DNA from: Myxococcales bacterium
Lineage (GTDB): Bacteria > Myxococcota_A > Polyangia > Palsa-1104 > JAEUJZ01
Direction of reading: 5' to 3'
Assembly (NCBI GenBank): GCA_016794505.1
Contig: JAEUJZ010000088.1
Location: 58,436 to 122,435, forward strand
Length of the DNA: 64,000 bases
A program made the translations under genes and the position numbers. The notes beneath the pieces were generated by a model. The model ran no database searches. It saw only the letters and a list, made by a program, of their open reading frames with translations, and was not told the origin of the DNA. Below are positions 25,265 through 33,605 of this stretch, piece after piece. Position 1 is the stretch's first letter. Each line of letters opens with the position of its first letter.

Positions 25265-26172
25265 GCGACGCGCCGACAACGACAGGCACGCCGGCTGCGA
25301 CCGCCGATGAAGTGCCATTCATCCAGGATGAAGCACCATTCATCCAGGATGAAGCGCCATTCATCGAGTTTGTTGGTGTGCGCAAAGCCTTTGGCGAAAA
25401 GGTCATCTATGACGACCTGACGCTGTCGGTGCGGCGCGGCGAGACGCTGACGATTCTGGGCGGCTCGGGCACGGGCAAGAGCGTCATGCTCAAGCTGCTC
25501 ATCGGCTTGGTCCGCGCCGACTCCGGCTCGATCCGCTTCGACGGACAAGAGCTTCATGGGCGCAGCGAAGAAGCGCTGCTGCCGGTGCGACGGCGCATCT
25601 CGATGTTGTTTCAAGGCGGCGCCTTGTTCGACTCGCTTTCGGTCGGTGAGAACGTGGCGTATCCGCTGCGCGAACACTTCCGCCTGTCGGACGCCGAGCT
25701 TGCCGAGCGCGTGAAAAAAAAGCTGGCCCTGGTCGGTCTGCCTGGAATCGAACACATGCGCCCGGCGGAGCTATCGGGTGGCATGCGCAAGCGCGTCGCC
25801 ATTGCCCGCGCCATCGCCGCCGACCCAGAAGTGCTGCTGTACGATGAGCCGACGACCGGCCTGGACCCGATCAACACGCGCCGCATCAACGAGCTGATTC
25901 GATCGATTCAGCGCGATCTGCACGTCACCTCGCTGGTCGTGACCCACGACATGGCCAGCGCATTCATGGTGTCCGATCGCATGGCCATGCTCGCGGATCG
26001 TCGCATCCGGGCCACGCTGTCGCGCGATGCCTTCCGCCGCAGCAGTGACCCCGCGATCTATGACTTCGTTCACGCCATGAGCAGCACGGACGAAGCTCCG
26101 CTCGACTCGCTCTCGACCCCCGAGCACGCAGCGCGCTCGGATGTACCACAGCCAAAGGGAGTCTCTCGATGA
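25261..26172 (+). CDS. mlaF: MlaF-family ABC ATPase
   Basis: 303 aa from the ATG at 25261, which overlaps the mlaE stop by four bases. Walker A GGSGTGKS at residues 67-74, Q-loop in ISMLFQGGALFDSL, signature LSGGMRKRVAIARAI and Walker B LLYDEPTTGLDP are all intact. The first 38 residues are unusual: a threefold repeat of DEAPFIQ, encoded by three 21-base copies. MlaF powers phospholipid movement with MlaE and MlaD. The C-terminus overlaps mlaD by four bases. Confidence 0.96.
   Translation: MSDAPTTTGTPAATADEVPFIQDEAPFIQDEAPFIEFVGVRKAFGEKVIYDDLTLSVRRGETLTILGGSGTGKSVMLKLLIGLVRADSGSIRFDGQELHGRSEEALLPVRRRISMLFQGGALFDSLSVGENVAYPLREHFRLSDAELAERVKKKLALVGLPGIEHMRPAELSGGMRKRVAIARAIAADPEVLLYDEPTTGLDPINTRRINELIRSIQRDLHVTSLVVTHDMASAFMVSDRMAMLADRRIRATLSRDAFRRSSDPAIYDFVHAMSSTDEAPLDSLSTPEHAARSDVPQPKGVSR
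25306..25368 (+). repeat. Three tandem 21-base copies within mlaF
   Basis: Copies at 25306-25326, 25327-25347 and 25348-25368 each read GATGAAG followed by a near-identical 14-base end (CGCCATTCATCCAG in consensus). They add seven residues per copy to the MlaF N-terminus and look like recent slippage or duplication. The third copy changes one base (CGAG for CCAG). Confidence 0.85.
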
Positions 26173-27302
26173 GCATGAACCAAGACGACGGCTATCGCTT
26201 GGCCAAGGTGGGGGCGTTCGTGCTGGTTGCCCTTGTCTCGCTGGTGCTCGTCATCGGCCTGGTGGGACGCTCGCGCAGCCTGTTTTCGCGCAAGGCGCTC
26301 TTGCATACCTCGTTTGAAAACATCTCGGGCTTGGTGGTCGGTGCGCCGGTCCGCTTGGCCGGCGTCGACATCGGCATCGTGCAGCGCATCCAGTTCGATC
26401 GCGATCCCAAGATCAAGAAAGTGCATGTGCTGCTCGGCGTGCAGTCCAAGTACCTCGATCGCATCCGCGGCGACTCGATCGCACGCTTGAGCTCAAAGGG
26501 CCTGCTCGGCGACATGATCATCAACATCACCGTCGGCAGCCCGGAATTCCCCGCACTGAAAAGCGGCGACGAGCTCAAGGCCGCCGAGAGCGAGGGCCTG
26601 ACCGAGATCGTGTCCTCGCTGCAAGACGGAATCGGCCAGGTCCGCGATCTGGTCGGCCATGTCGACGATCGCGTGCGCGTCGTGCTGAGCGATCAGGTGG
26701 CGCGCGATCTCGGCCGCGTGGTCCACTCGACGGCCAACATCTTGGAAGGCGTCGAGCGCGGCAGCGGGCTTCTGCACGACGTGATCTACAAGCCCAAGCT
26801 GGCGGAAAACGTCGTCACGCTGACCGGTGATGCGCAGCAGATCGCGGCCAACTTGAACCGCACGATCAAGCGCGTGGACGAGCTTGTGGCCGCAGTCACC
26901 AGCAAGCCCGGCACGCTGCACGATCTGATCTACAAGGACGACGGCAGCAAGCTCGTCGGCGAACTCACGCAGCTAAGCGGCGATCTGGCCGCCATCGTCG
27001 GCGAGATCCGCAAGGGCAAGGGCACGATTCATTCGCTGGTCTATGACGACAACCACAGCCTGGCCAACGATCTGTCGGCGGCCGCGCGCATCCTGCGCAC
27101 GCTCGCAGAAGAGACGCAGCAGGGCAAAGGCACGCTCGGTGGCTTGCTCAAAGATCCGACGCTGTACGAAGACCTCAAGCTGATCTTGGGCAAGGTCAAG
27201 CGCAACGCGGTGCTGCGAATGTTCATCCGTTCAGCGATACAGTCGGAAGGACTCAAGCGCAGCAACGAACCAGCGGTCGAGCCGCGCCCCGACGGCCCCT
27301 AG
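26169..27302 (+). CDS. mlaD: MlaD/MCE-domain lipid-transport protein
   Basis: 377 aa, overlapping mlaF by four bases. One N-terminal span (residues about 14-33) and then an MCE domain with SFENISGLVVGAPVRLAGVDIGIVQRI. The rest is long, mostly helical, with repeated KGTL segments (GTLHDLIYKDDGS, KGTIHSLVYDDN, KGTLGGLLKDP). It is much longer than E. coli MlaD (183 aa), as in MCE proteins of many non-enteric bacteria, and might form an extended tube or needle. MlaC, MlaB and MlaA are not in the window. Confidence 0.93.
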   Translation: MSMNQDDGYRLAKVGAFVLVALVSLVLVIGLVGRSRSLFSRKALLHTSFENISGLVVGAPVRLAGVDIGIVQRIQFDRDPKIKKVHVLLGVQSKYLDRIRGDSIARLSSKGLLGDMIINITVGSPEFPALKSGDELKAAESEGLTEIVSSLQDGIGQVRDLVGHVDDRVRVVLSDQVARDLGRVVHSTANILEGVERGSGLLHDVIYKPKLAENVVTLTGDAQQIAANLNRTIKRVDELVAAVTSKPGTLHDLIYKDDGSKLVGELTQLSGDLAAIVGEIRKGKGTIHSLVYDDNHSLANDLSAAARILRTLAEETQQGKGTLGGLLKDPTLYEDLKLILGKVKRNAVLRMFIRSAIQSEGLKRSNEPAVEPRPDGP

Positions 27303-27357
27303 GTCCGCGTCCCCCTCCATTTGTGACCTCAGGGCCCCTACCCTCCTGACCCATCGC

Positions 27358-28335
27358 ATGGCCAATCGCGCGCACCGCAACCCCGGACACCGCAGCATGC
27401 ACGTCTTGCGCAAGCGCGGAAAGACGCACCGCTCGACGGACCGCGTGCCCACAGCGCCCAGCGAGGTGACGAGGCAGGTGGCGCTGGTCTGCGACTGCCT
27501 GTCGCTGCTGCGGGCGCTGCCCGATAAGTCGGTTCAGCTGGTCTTGTGCGACCCACCATACAATATCAATGTAGCCGACTGGGACACGTATTCTGATTAC
27601 GTATCGTGGGCCTCTATTTGGTTGCGTGAGGTCGAGCGTGTATTGGCCGATACTGGCAACCTTGTCCTGTTTGGTGGGCTGCAATATCAAAACGAAGCGG
27701 GCTCGGGTGATCTGCTGACTTTACTGCACCATCTGCGACAGCACAGCGCGCTGCGTCTGGTAAATCTGATCGTCTGGAACTATCCAAACGGCGTCAGCGC
27801 TCAGCGTTTCTTTGCCAATCGCCATGAAGAGATCGCCTGGTTTGGCAAGACATCGATGTATTATTTTGATCTGGACTCTGTGCGTGAACCCTATGATGCA
27901 AACCGACGCGCCCTTTATTTGAAAGATAAACGCCTGCGACCTGACAGCGTCATCAAAGGTCGCAACCCCACGAATGTGTGGCAGTTGCCGCGGCTCAGTG
28001 GCCATTCCAAAGAGCGCGTCGGTCACCCGACGCAGAAGCCTGCCGCGCTGATCCGCCGCTTGCTGCGGGCGCTGTCGCCGCCGGGCTCGCACATCGTCGA
28101 TCTGTTCGCCGGCAGCGGCATCACCACGCGTGTCGCCATCGAAGAACGCCGTCACAGCCTGTGCTGCGACCGCGATCCGATGTGGAAGACCTATCTTTCG
28201 CGTCAGCTTGCGCAGCTTACGGCACCGCCGCCGTATGTCCTTTCGGATGCGCTGGGCGACGCGCTTACTGTTTCTGGCACTGCAGAAGCTGCACGTACGG
28301 CAGGTCGACGGCGGACTCGGACGACGTCGCAGTAA
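27358..28335 (+). CDS. Solitary DNA methyltransferase (N4/N6, beta-type order)
   Basis: 325 aa. The catalytic motif DPPYN is at residues 65-69 and the SAM-binding FAGSG is near residue 250, with HPTQKP before it. This order (catalytic before SAM motif) is that of beta-class N6-adenine or N4-cytosine methyltransferases. No restriction gene lies beside it, so it looks like an orphan, perhaps regulatory. The middle of the gene (about 27540-27970) is less GC-rich than the ends. The Ala/Arg/Thr-rich tail overlaps the convergent collar-protein gene by 71 bases. Start could also be the ATG at 27397. Confidence 0.9.
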   Translation: MANRAHRNPGHRSMHVLRKRGKTHRSTDRVPTAPSEVTRQVALVCDCLSLLRALPDKSVQLVLCDPPYNINVADWDTYSDYVSWASIWLREVERVLADTGNLVLFGGLQYQNEAGSGDLLTLLHHLRQHSALRLVNLIVWNYPNGVSAQRFFANRHEEIAWFGKTSMYYFDLDSVREPYDANRRALYLKDKRLRPDSVIKGRNPTNVWQLPRLSGHSKERVGHPTQKPAALIRRLLRALSPPGSHIVDLFAGSGITTRVAIEERRHSLCCDRDPMWKTYLSRQLAQLTAPPPYVLSDALGDALTVSGTAEAARTAGRRRTRTTSQ

Positions 28336-29134
28336 ACGCGTAGCGATCGTCGCGGGCATAGCCAGAAGCCCCGGATCCCGACGCCAGCGCGATGCCGTGC
28401 GAGCTGGTCGTCAGCGTGCCCTGAGCGGCGTGGCGATGCGGGCGCGACTCGGTGGTGGTCAAAGACGGCGCGCCAAAGGCCAGGCCACTTTGAGCACCGT
28501 CGGGCAGAGCCACCAGAAAGCGCCCTTGGGTTAGCGCCGGCTGCGTCCATCCCGCTGGGCAAGCGGACGCCGAAAAGAACAGCAGCGTGCCGGCGGGCGG
28601 TGGAACTTTCTGTCGGTGAGCGGCGCCACTTTTGCGACAGATCAAAAGCTGCAGATACGGCAGACCGGATGGCGCGGGCTCGGCGCGCAGCGACAGCGAA
28701 TACGTGCCCGAGCGAGCCACGCCATGATTGGCTTCCCCCGCGATGCCGGCATAGCTGACCGAATCGGTGCTGACGCTGCCCGAGAGCATGTGGCTGTGCC
28801 GGCGCTCTTCGCGATCGGACAGCGGCTCGCCCTGCGTGTTGCCGACGGGATCGCGGCCAATGCTGGGTACGACGGTGCGGCCGTGAGCCAGCGCGAAGGG
28901 CTCCCAGCCTTGGGGGCAGATCGTGCGGTTGAAGAACGACACCGCGCCTGGCGGCAGCGAGTCCTGCGACTGCATGCGCGGTCCAGCGTCGCCGAGATCG
29001 TCGAGCAGCGGCTCGTCGCCCGCGATAGCGCCTTCGCTGGCACAGCCCGACCCGCCCACGATGACGCCGAAAAAGAGCGCCGCGATTGCCCGAACCTGCG
29101 ACGGAAACCGCGAGAATCCAAGAGACCTCGTCAT
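28265..29134 (-). CDS. Exported protein with two tail-collar-like domains (putative lipoprotein)
   Basis: 289 aa from the ATG at 29134, preceded by GAGG; a GTG at 29158 would overlap the upstream gene. The signal region ends GGSGCAS, giving a plausible lipobox. Two similar halves follow. Each has a start like PPGAVSFFNRTICPQGWEPF or PPAGTLLFFSASACPAGWTQP, a central EERRHSHML or ESRPHRHAA segment, and an end like LPYLQLLICRK or LPYVQLLQCQKQ. This is the layout of phage tail-collar (receptor-binding) domains, but in an exported bacterial protein. Last gene of the minus-strand operon. Confidence 0.75.
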   Translation of the reverse strand: MTRSLGFSRFPSQVRAIAALFFGVIVGGSGCASEGAIAGDEPLLDDLGDAGPRMQSQDSLPPGAVSFFNRTICPQGWEPFALAHGRTVVPSIGRDPVGNTQGEPLSDREERRHSHMLSGSVSTDSVSYAGIAGEANHGVARSGTYSLSLRAEPAPSGLPYLQLLICRKSGAAHRQKVPPPAGTLLFFSASACPAGWTQPALTQGRFLVALPDGAQSGLAFGAPSLTTTESRPHRHAAQGTLTTSSHGIALASGSGASGYARDDRYAFTATSSESAVDLPYVQLLQCQKQ

Positions 29135-29142
29135 GGCGCGCC

Positions 29143-29601
29143 TCACAGCTTCTCGCACAGCGCAAGCTGGACAAAGGGCAGGCCGGATGGCGCTGGCTCG
29201 CTTTGACCTTGCGACTCGTATTTTTTCGCTGCGGCGCCCTGGCGGTTCGGGCCATCTGCGGCAGAGATCGACTTGTGCGGCAGATCAACGCTGGCGCTGT
29301 ACGCGTGCTGGTGCGTGCGATCCTCTTGATCAGCGAGCGGCTTGCCGACAGTTTTTCCGACGGCATCCGCCGCTGTGACCGCGACTAGCAAGCGGCCTGC
29401 GCCATCAGAAAGGCTGCGCCAGCCTCGTGGACAGCGGCTGTCTGCGCTGCCAAAGAACGCCACCGTGCCCGGCGGAACGTCGGTGGTGTCGGGGTCTCCG
29501 GCTGTTGCGTGCGGCAGACGCAGGACGGCGACAAGCGCCAGGCCAGCCAGTACCACCGTCGAGATCCAGCCGAAAGAACGGCGATGAAGTCGTGGGTTCA
29601 T
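29143..29601 (-). CDS. Exported protein with one tail-collar-like domain
   Basis: 152 aa from the ATG at 29601, with GAGAG upstream. Residues 1-34 carry a membrane span or signal peptide ending near ATAG. The domain starts PPGTVAFFGSADSRCPRGW, has EDRTHQHAYSASV with the His-x-His motif in the middle, and ends SGLPFVQLALCEK. It is clearly homologous to both halves of the downstream gene, which starts eight bases after its stop. Likely a surface or periplasmic binding protein. Ligand unknown. Confidence 0.72.
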   Translation of the reverse strand: MNPRLHRRSFGWISTVVLAGLALVAVLRLPHATAGDPDTTDVPPGTVAFFGSADSRCPRGWRSLSDGAGRLLVAVTAADAVGKTVGKPLADQEDRTHQHAYSASVDLPHKSISAADGPNRQGAAAKKYESQGQSEPAPSGLPFVQLALCEKL

Positions 29602-29659
29602 GAAGAGCTCTCGCTGCATGTTGGCTGCGCTGGCTTTATCACGAGCCGCGGCGCGTGCA

Positions 29660-30661
29660 TCAACGATTCCCGCGCCCCACGTCGATGCTCTGCGACCACA
29701 CCGCCACGCCGCCGCGGCTATCCCGCAGGACCGCCCACACCACCACGTTCCCTGGCTCGTCCGGGGCGTGCCAGGTGTTGCCGATCGCAGGACTGTCTTT
29801 CCCCGCTGTCGTCGAAAACGCGAAGTGGCCCTGCGCGGCAAACCACGACACACGCAGCGCTTCGTGGCTGGTTTCTAAGCGACGCGTTGCCGGATCCAAG
29901 CGCAAGAACGGCTCGGCGCTGTCCGTCGACGGAATCAGCGAAAGCACGAGCATGGCTCCGACCGGCACGGCCCAGGACGGAACGGCGGTGCCATCTTGTT
30001 GCAGAACGAGACCGGCGATCTCGGGGTTGCGGTTGCGGCGGTACTGCGTTCGATACTCTGCAGCGACCTCGGGCGTGGTCAGGGCCAGGCCACAGACGAT
30101 GCGCACCGCCGCCAACGCCACCAGCCCCAGCGCCGGAACCTGCACGCGCACCGGCTGGTAATAGCCACCCGTCTCGTCGGGATCACGCGGCCTGCCCGGC
30201 GGCTGCTCAGGCAGCGACGGAGGCGTCTGCGGGCCAAAGCGAGCACAGGCCTCGCTGGGGATCGGAACCCGCACTGTCTGCCCGCGCAAGGCAAGCGGCT
30301 GCACTGCGCTCTCGTCGGTCAGGCAGCGCTCGTTGGTGAAGCGATCGTCGACGGGGGGCTTGGGGGCCAGGCACACGGCCCAGCGCGTGTCCGACAGCGC
30401 GCCGTCGAGCGCTCCAAGCTCGGCTCCGTTCGTCGGGCCAGCGACAGTCAAGAAAAGCTGCGCCGCTTCACCGGGGCTGACCTCGGGTGGCTCGCTGCGC
30501 ACAGCCAGCACGCGTGGTGTCGTAAGCAGCGATGGCGGCGACCCAACCTCGGGCACGCAGGCTGCGAAAAAAAGCAGCAGGCCGCAGCGCACAGCGCGCG
30601 ATCCAGCGCGGCGCGGCGCGGCGCTCGATCGTTCTACAGGCGCGGTTCCATCCTTGCTCAT
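29660..30661 (-). CDS. Lipoprotein of unknown function
   Basis: 333 aa. Signal peptide ends LFFAAC, a good lipobox (Cys35). A repeated pattern of beta strands with PPEVSPGEAAQLFLTV, then a central Pro-rich PQTPPSLPEQPPGRP insert, and a long stretch of short strands ending SQSIDVGRGNR. I recognise no family. It resembles Ig-like or carbohydrate-binding folds only by its strand content. Its start overlaps the stop of the TonB-receptor-like gene by four bases (ATGA), so it belongs to the same operon. Confidence 0.7.
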   Translation of the reverse strand: MSKDGTAPVERSSAAPRRAGSRAVRCGLLLFFAACVPEVGSPPSLLTTPRVLAVRSEPPEVSPGEAAQLFLTVAGPTNGAELGALDGALSDTRWAVCLAPKPPVDDRFTNERCLTDESAVQPLALRGQTVRVPIPSEACARFGPQTPPSLPEQPPGRPRDPDETGGYYQPVRVQVPALGLVALAAVRIVCGLALTTPEVAAEYRTQYRRNRNPEIAGLVLQQDGTAVPSWAVPVGAMLVLSLIPSTDSAEPFLRLDPATRRLETSHEALRVSWFAAQGHFAFSTTAGKDSPAIGNTWHAPDEPGNVVVWAVLRDSRGGVAVWSQSIDVGRGNR

Positions 30662-32739
30662 CGCGCGATCCTCAGGCCCAGCACAGCGACGGTTGGCAGA
30701 CCCACGATCGGCTCGACCGCGGTGAAGTCATGGCTGTACGCTTGCTCTTCGACGTTGGCCTGATTGCTGATGTTCTGAATTTCTAGCTGCACAGAAAGAC
30801 CCAGCCGCGAGCCAAGACGCAGCGTGTATTCCAGTCGCAGATCCAGCTGCACGAAGTCCGGCAGGCGTACGCTGTACAGCGGGCCCAAAAGCGGCTCGTA
30901 CTGATCGGCCCAGGCGTTGTAATAGCTGCCGATGACGGGCGTCCGCACAAGACCCGTCGCGTAGCGCAGGCGCAGTGAGCTCGTCAGGCCAAACACGCGC
31001 GCCTGCAGCGCGGCTTGCAGGCCGTGCGTCTGATCCCAGGCGAAGGGGCGAACGGCGGCTTGCGGCGCATCTCGACGCTCGCTGCGCGACAGCGCGTACG
31101 ACGCCCAGCCAGCCAGGGCGAAGCGAGAAATGTGAAGCGCAGGCACGCGCAGCACAAGCTGGCCGCCATACGAAAGACCGCTGCCGTCTTGCGTCAAGGC
31201 GCGACCCAGCGCGGGGGTGGCAAGCGGGCTGCGCGCCACCTGCTGATCGAGGACACGCAGATACGCCGTCGCATGGATCTGCAGCCGCTCGCGCAGCATC
31301 CACTCGAACGAAAAGCTGCCATGAACCGCGCGCTGCAGCCGCAGCGTCGGGTTGCCAAAGACCGCGCTCAGGTCCGACGCGGCCGGTGGCTGGTGATGCA
31401 GGCCCGCGGCCAGGATCAGCGCAAGCTGCGGTCGCAGCGAAAGGCGCGCCAACAGGCGCGGCTCCAGCGCGAAGCTCAGCTCGCGGGAACCGATAGGCGG
31501 CGCGGCCCCGACGTGTGGCAGCAAGCGACTGGCATCGATCAGCGTGCCCGACAGACGCAGACCCGGCTCGATAAAGAGCCTGCGAAGGCGCAGTGGCAGG
31601 CTGGTATGCAGGGCCAGATCGAGGCTGTGTACAGACCAGGTATCGGCGCTTTGTTCAAAGCCGGGCCGCTGGCCAAACACGGCGCTGTCGCCTTCGCGCG
31701 GAGGCCGCGACAGCGATCCGCTGCGCGATAGCTCACTGCGCTGGCCCAAAAGATCGAGACCCACGCGCAGCGACGCAGCCAGCGCGCCACGCACAAGCGG
31801 TGCGCCATAGCTGGCCCGCAGCCCGTACAAAAGCGCGTCTTCATCGCGCGCAGCCGGCGTGCCGCCAAAGCTCGCTTCGTAGCGCGTTCGATCGAGACCC
31901 AGCCAGGGCACAAGCTGCAGTCGACTGCCGTCCGCTCCGCGTCGCTCGTACGCAAGGCCCAGGCGATAAAAGCTCTGCTGCCAGAGCTCGCTCTGCGCTC
32001 GACTGGCGTCACCGCTGGCCCGCGCCCGTCGCAGCGCGTCTGAGCTGGCCAGCACGACCGCGTCCAGCGAGCTTTGATCCGATACGCGCACGGACAGCCG
32101 AAGCTGCGCATCCACGTACTGCGGCAGCGGAAAAAAATCGCCGAGATCAGGCCGCGACAGCGCCGCAAGCACGCGATCGAGATAGCTGTAGCGGAACGCG
32201 AAGGCGACGTGCAGCCGCGAGCCAAGCTGCGCCGAAAGCGACGCGCTGACATCGAGCAGATCGGCCGCAAGCTCACCGTGCAGACCGTCTTCGATGGGGC
32301 GCGGCGAGAGCACGATCAAGCCGCCCTGCGCGCGTCCGTAGTCGCTGGCGAATGCGGCGGGCGAAAGCGTGACGTCCTGCAGCATCGACGCCGGCAGCAC
32401 ACCGCGCAGCCCGCCCTGGTGATAGAGCCAGGGCAGCTCCATTCCCATGTACACGACGCGCGTATCCGACGGCGCGCTGCCCCACACGACGACAGCGCCC
32501 GAGCCCAGCGCCGGCCGCGCGACCGCAGCCGATGTATCGAGGGCGCGCAGCGGATCCCCAAGTCCGCCGGCCACGCTCGTTCCGTCCTCGCTGCGCAGCG
32601 TCCACTCGCCGGGCCGGGCATCGCTGCGGGGGGCGCGAATCACCGTCTGAAACGGCGAGCTCTGTGGCTGCGCCTGCGCCGTGCGACTCGCCAGCAGAAC
32701 CCAAAGCAGCGCACGGCGTATGCCCGCGGCGCGACTCAC
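30658..32739 (-). CDS. TonB-dependent-receptor-like outer-membrane protein
   Basis: 693 aa with a signal peptide ending RTAQA. A plug-like part (about residues 55-150, with LRALDTSAAVARPALGSG, VVYMGMELPWLYHQGGLRGVLP and FASDYGRAQGGLIVL) is followed by a long series of alternating beta strands to the C-terminus (VLGLRIAR). This fits a TonB-dependent receptor or a close relative. A canonical TonB box is not obvious. No TonB, ExbB or ExbD gene is in the window. It is coupled to both neighbours by four-base overlaps. Confidence 0.75.
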   Translation of the reverse strand: MSRAAGIRRALLWVLLASRTAQAQPQSSPFQTVIRAPRSDARPGEWTLRSEDGTSVAGGLGDPLRALDTSAAVARPALGSGAVVVWGSAPSDTRVVYMGMELPWLYHQGGLRGVLPASMLQDVTLSPAAFASDYGRAQGGLIVLSPRPIEDGLHGELAADLLDVSASLSAQLGSRLHVAFAFRYSYLDRVLAALSRPDLGDFFPLPQYVDAQLRLSVRVSDQSSLDAVVLASSDALRRARASGDASRAQSELWQQSFYRLGLAYERRGADGSRLQLVPWLGLDRTRYEASFGGTPAARDEDALLYGLRASYGAPLVRGALAASLRVGLDLLGQRSELSRSGSLSRPPREGDSAVFGQRPGFEQSADTWSVHSLDLALHTSLPLRLRRLFIEPGLRLSGTLIDASRLLPHVGAAPPIGSRELSFALEPRLLARLSLRPQLALILAAGLHHQPPAASDLSAVFGNPTLRLQRAVHGSFSFEWMLRERLQIHATAYLRVLDQQVARSPLATPALGRALTQDGSGLSYGGQLVLRVPALHISRFALAGWASYALSRSERRDAPQAAVRPFAWDQTHGLQAALQARVFGLTSSLRLRYATGLVRTPVIGSYYNAWADQYEPLLGPLYSVRLPDFVQLDLRLEYTLRLGSRLGLSVQLEIQNISNQANVEEQAYSHDFTAVEPIVGLPTVAVLGLRIAR

Positions 32740-33605
32740 GGCAGATCGAGCTCAAGCGCCAGAATCCCGGACTCGGCGCCCTGTCCTGTGCGCGTGTCGC
32801 TGGGCAGACTCTGGCCACGGGCGATGGCCAGCGGCGCCGCCTGGCCGAAGCGATAGGCCTCGACAGACCAGTACGCCGTGGCCTGTCGACACAGCGAATA
32901 CGTGCTGACTCGTATACGGTAGCGACCGGCTGCGGGAGGTTGCGGATAGCGCACCTGTTCACGCTGCTGACCGTCGAGAACGCAGCCCGCATTGGAGTCG
33001 AGATCGAGGATCCCAAGGCCGGGGCTGGCAGTGCTGGCTTTGTGGCGCGACCACACAACACGACCGCTGGGTTCTTGGACGTGCAGATCGAGATCAGCCG
33101 CGCGATCCCAGCGCAGCGTGATGTGCAGAAAGCTCTCGGGCTCGGGCGGCGCCAACGGATCGGCGACGGCATCCAGCCGCTGAAACACCCCCGGACCAGA
33201 GCGCCCCGACGCGTCGACTGCGGAAATCAACAGCGTGTGGGGGCCCCGATCCAGCCACGGCGCGAACGACAGCCGGGTGGAAAGCGTCGGCAGAGTGGGT
33301 GCGGTCACGTCGGGCGCTCCGGCCGGCACGATGTAGTGCAGCGAGTCGCCGACCAGGTGCAGGACGGCAGCAGTTGCGCCCTCGGACAGCACCAGCGAGA
33401 TCGGCTTGCCCACCTGACCGGGCCAGATGCGGGTCGCAAGCAGGCCAATTCCGTCCACGCTTGGACCTGCCGCTTGTCCGTCGGGCACGCCGGGGACAGG
33501 CTGCGCCGCGTCGATGCGCAGCAGGGCCAGGCTGCTCGCAGGGTTCGCTGCGACATCGCAGGCCAAAAGCACAAGGGCTGCAAGGCACCACAGCGCCCGC
33601 CGCAT
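32736..33605 (-). CDS. Lipoprotein with DUF2135-like domain
   Basis: 289 aa. The N-terminus gives lipobox VLLAC. The first 150 residues are beta-rich with VFQRLDAVADPLAPP in the middle. The C-terminal third has DLDLHVQEPSGRVVWSRH and then GILDLDSNAGCVLDGQQREQVRYPQPPAAGRYRIRV, split here for clarity as a strand-rich module, matching YfaP/DUF2135-type proteins. The stop overlaps the next start by four bases and the start shares one base with the porin stop (TGATG). Probably a periplasmic or outer-membrane partner of the receptor-like protein. Confidence 0.65.
   Translation of the reverse strand: MRRALWCLAALVLLACDVAANPASSLALLRIDAAQPVPGVPDGQAAGPSVDGIGLLATRIWPGQVGKPISLVLSEGATAAVLHLVGDSLHYIVPAGAPDVTAPTLPTLSTRLSFAPWLDRGPHTLLISAVDASGRSGPGVFQRLDAVADPLAPPEPESFLHITLRWDRAADLDLHVQEPSGRVVWSRHKASTASPGLGILDLDSNAGCVLDGQQREQVRYPQPPAAGRYRIRVSTYSLCRQATAYWSVEAYRFGQAAPLAIARGQSLPSDTRTGQGAESGILALELDLP

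Noticed and set aside
25306..25368. CRISPR-like repeat array
   Set aside because: The copies are directly adjacent, without spacers, and lie inside the mlaF coding sequence. The same holds for the 24-base and 15-base repeats elsewhere.
28265..29601. Prophage remnant suggested by collar-like domains
   Set aside because: No other phage genes are near. The two proteins have signal peptides and sit in a bacterial operon.
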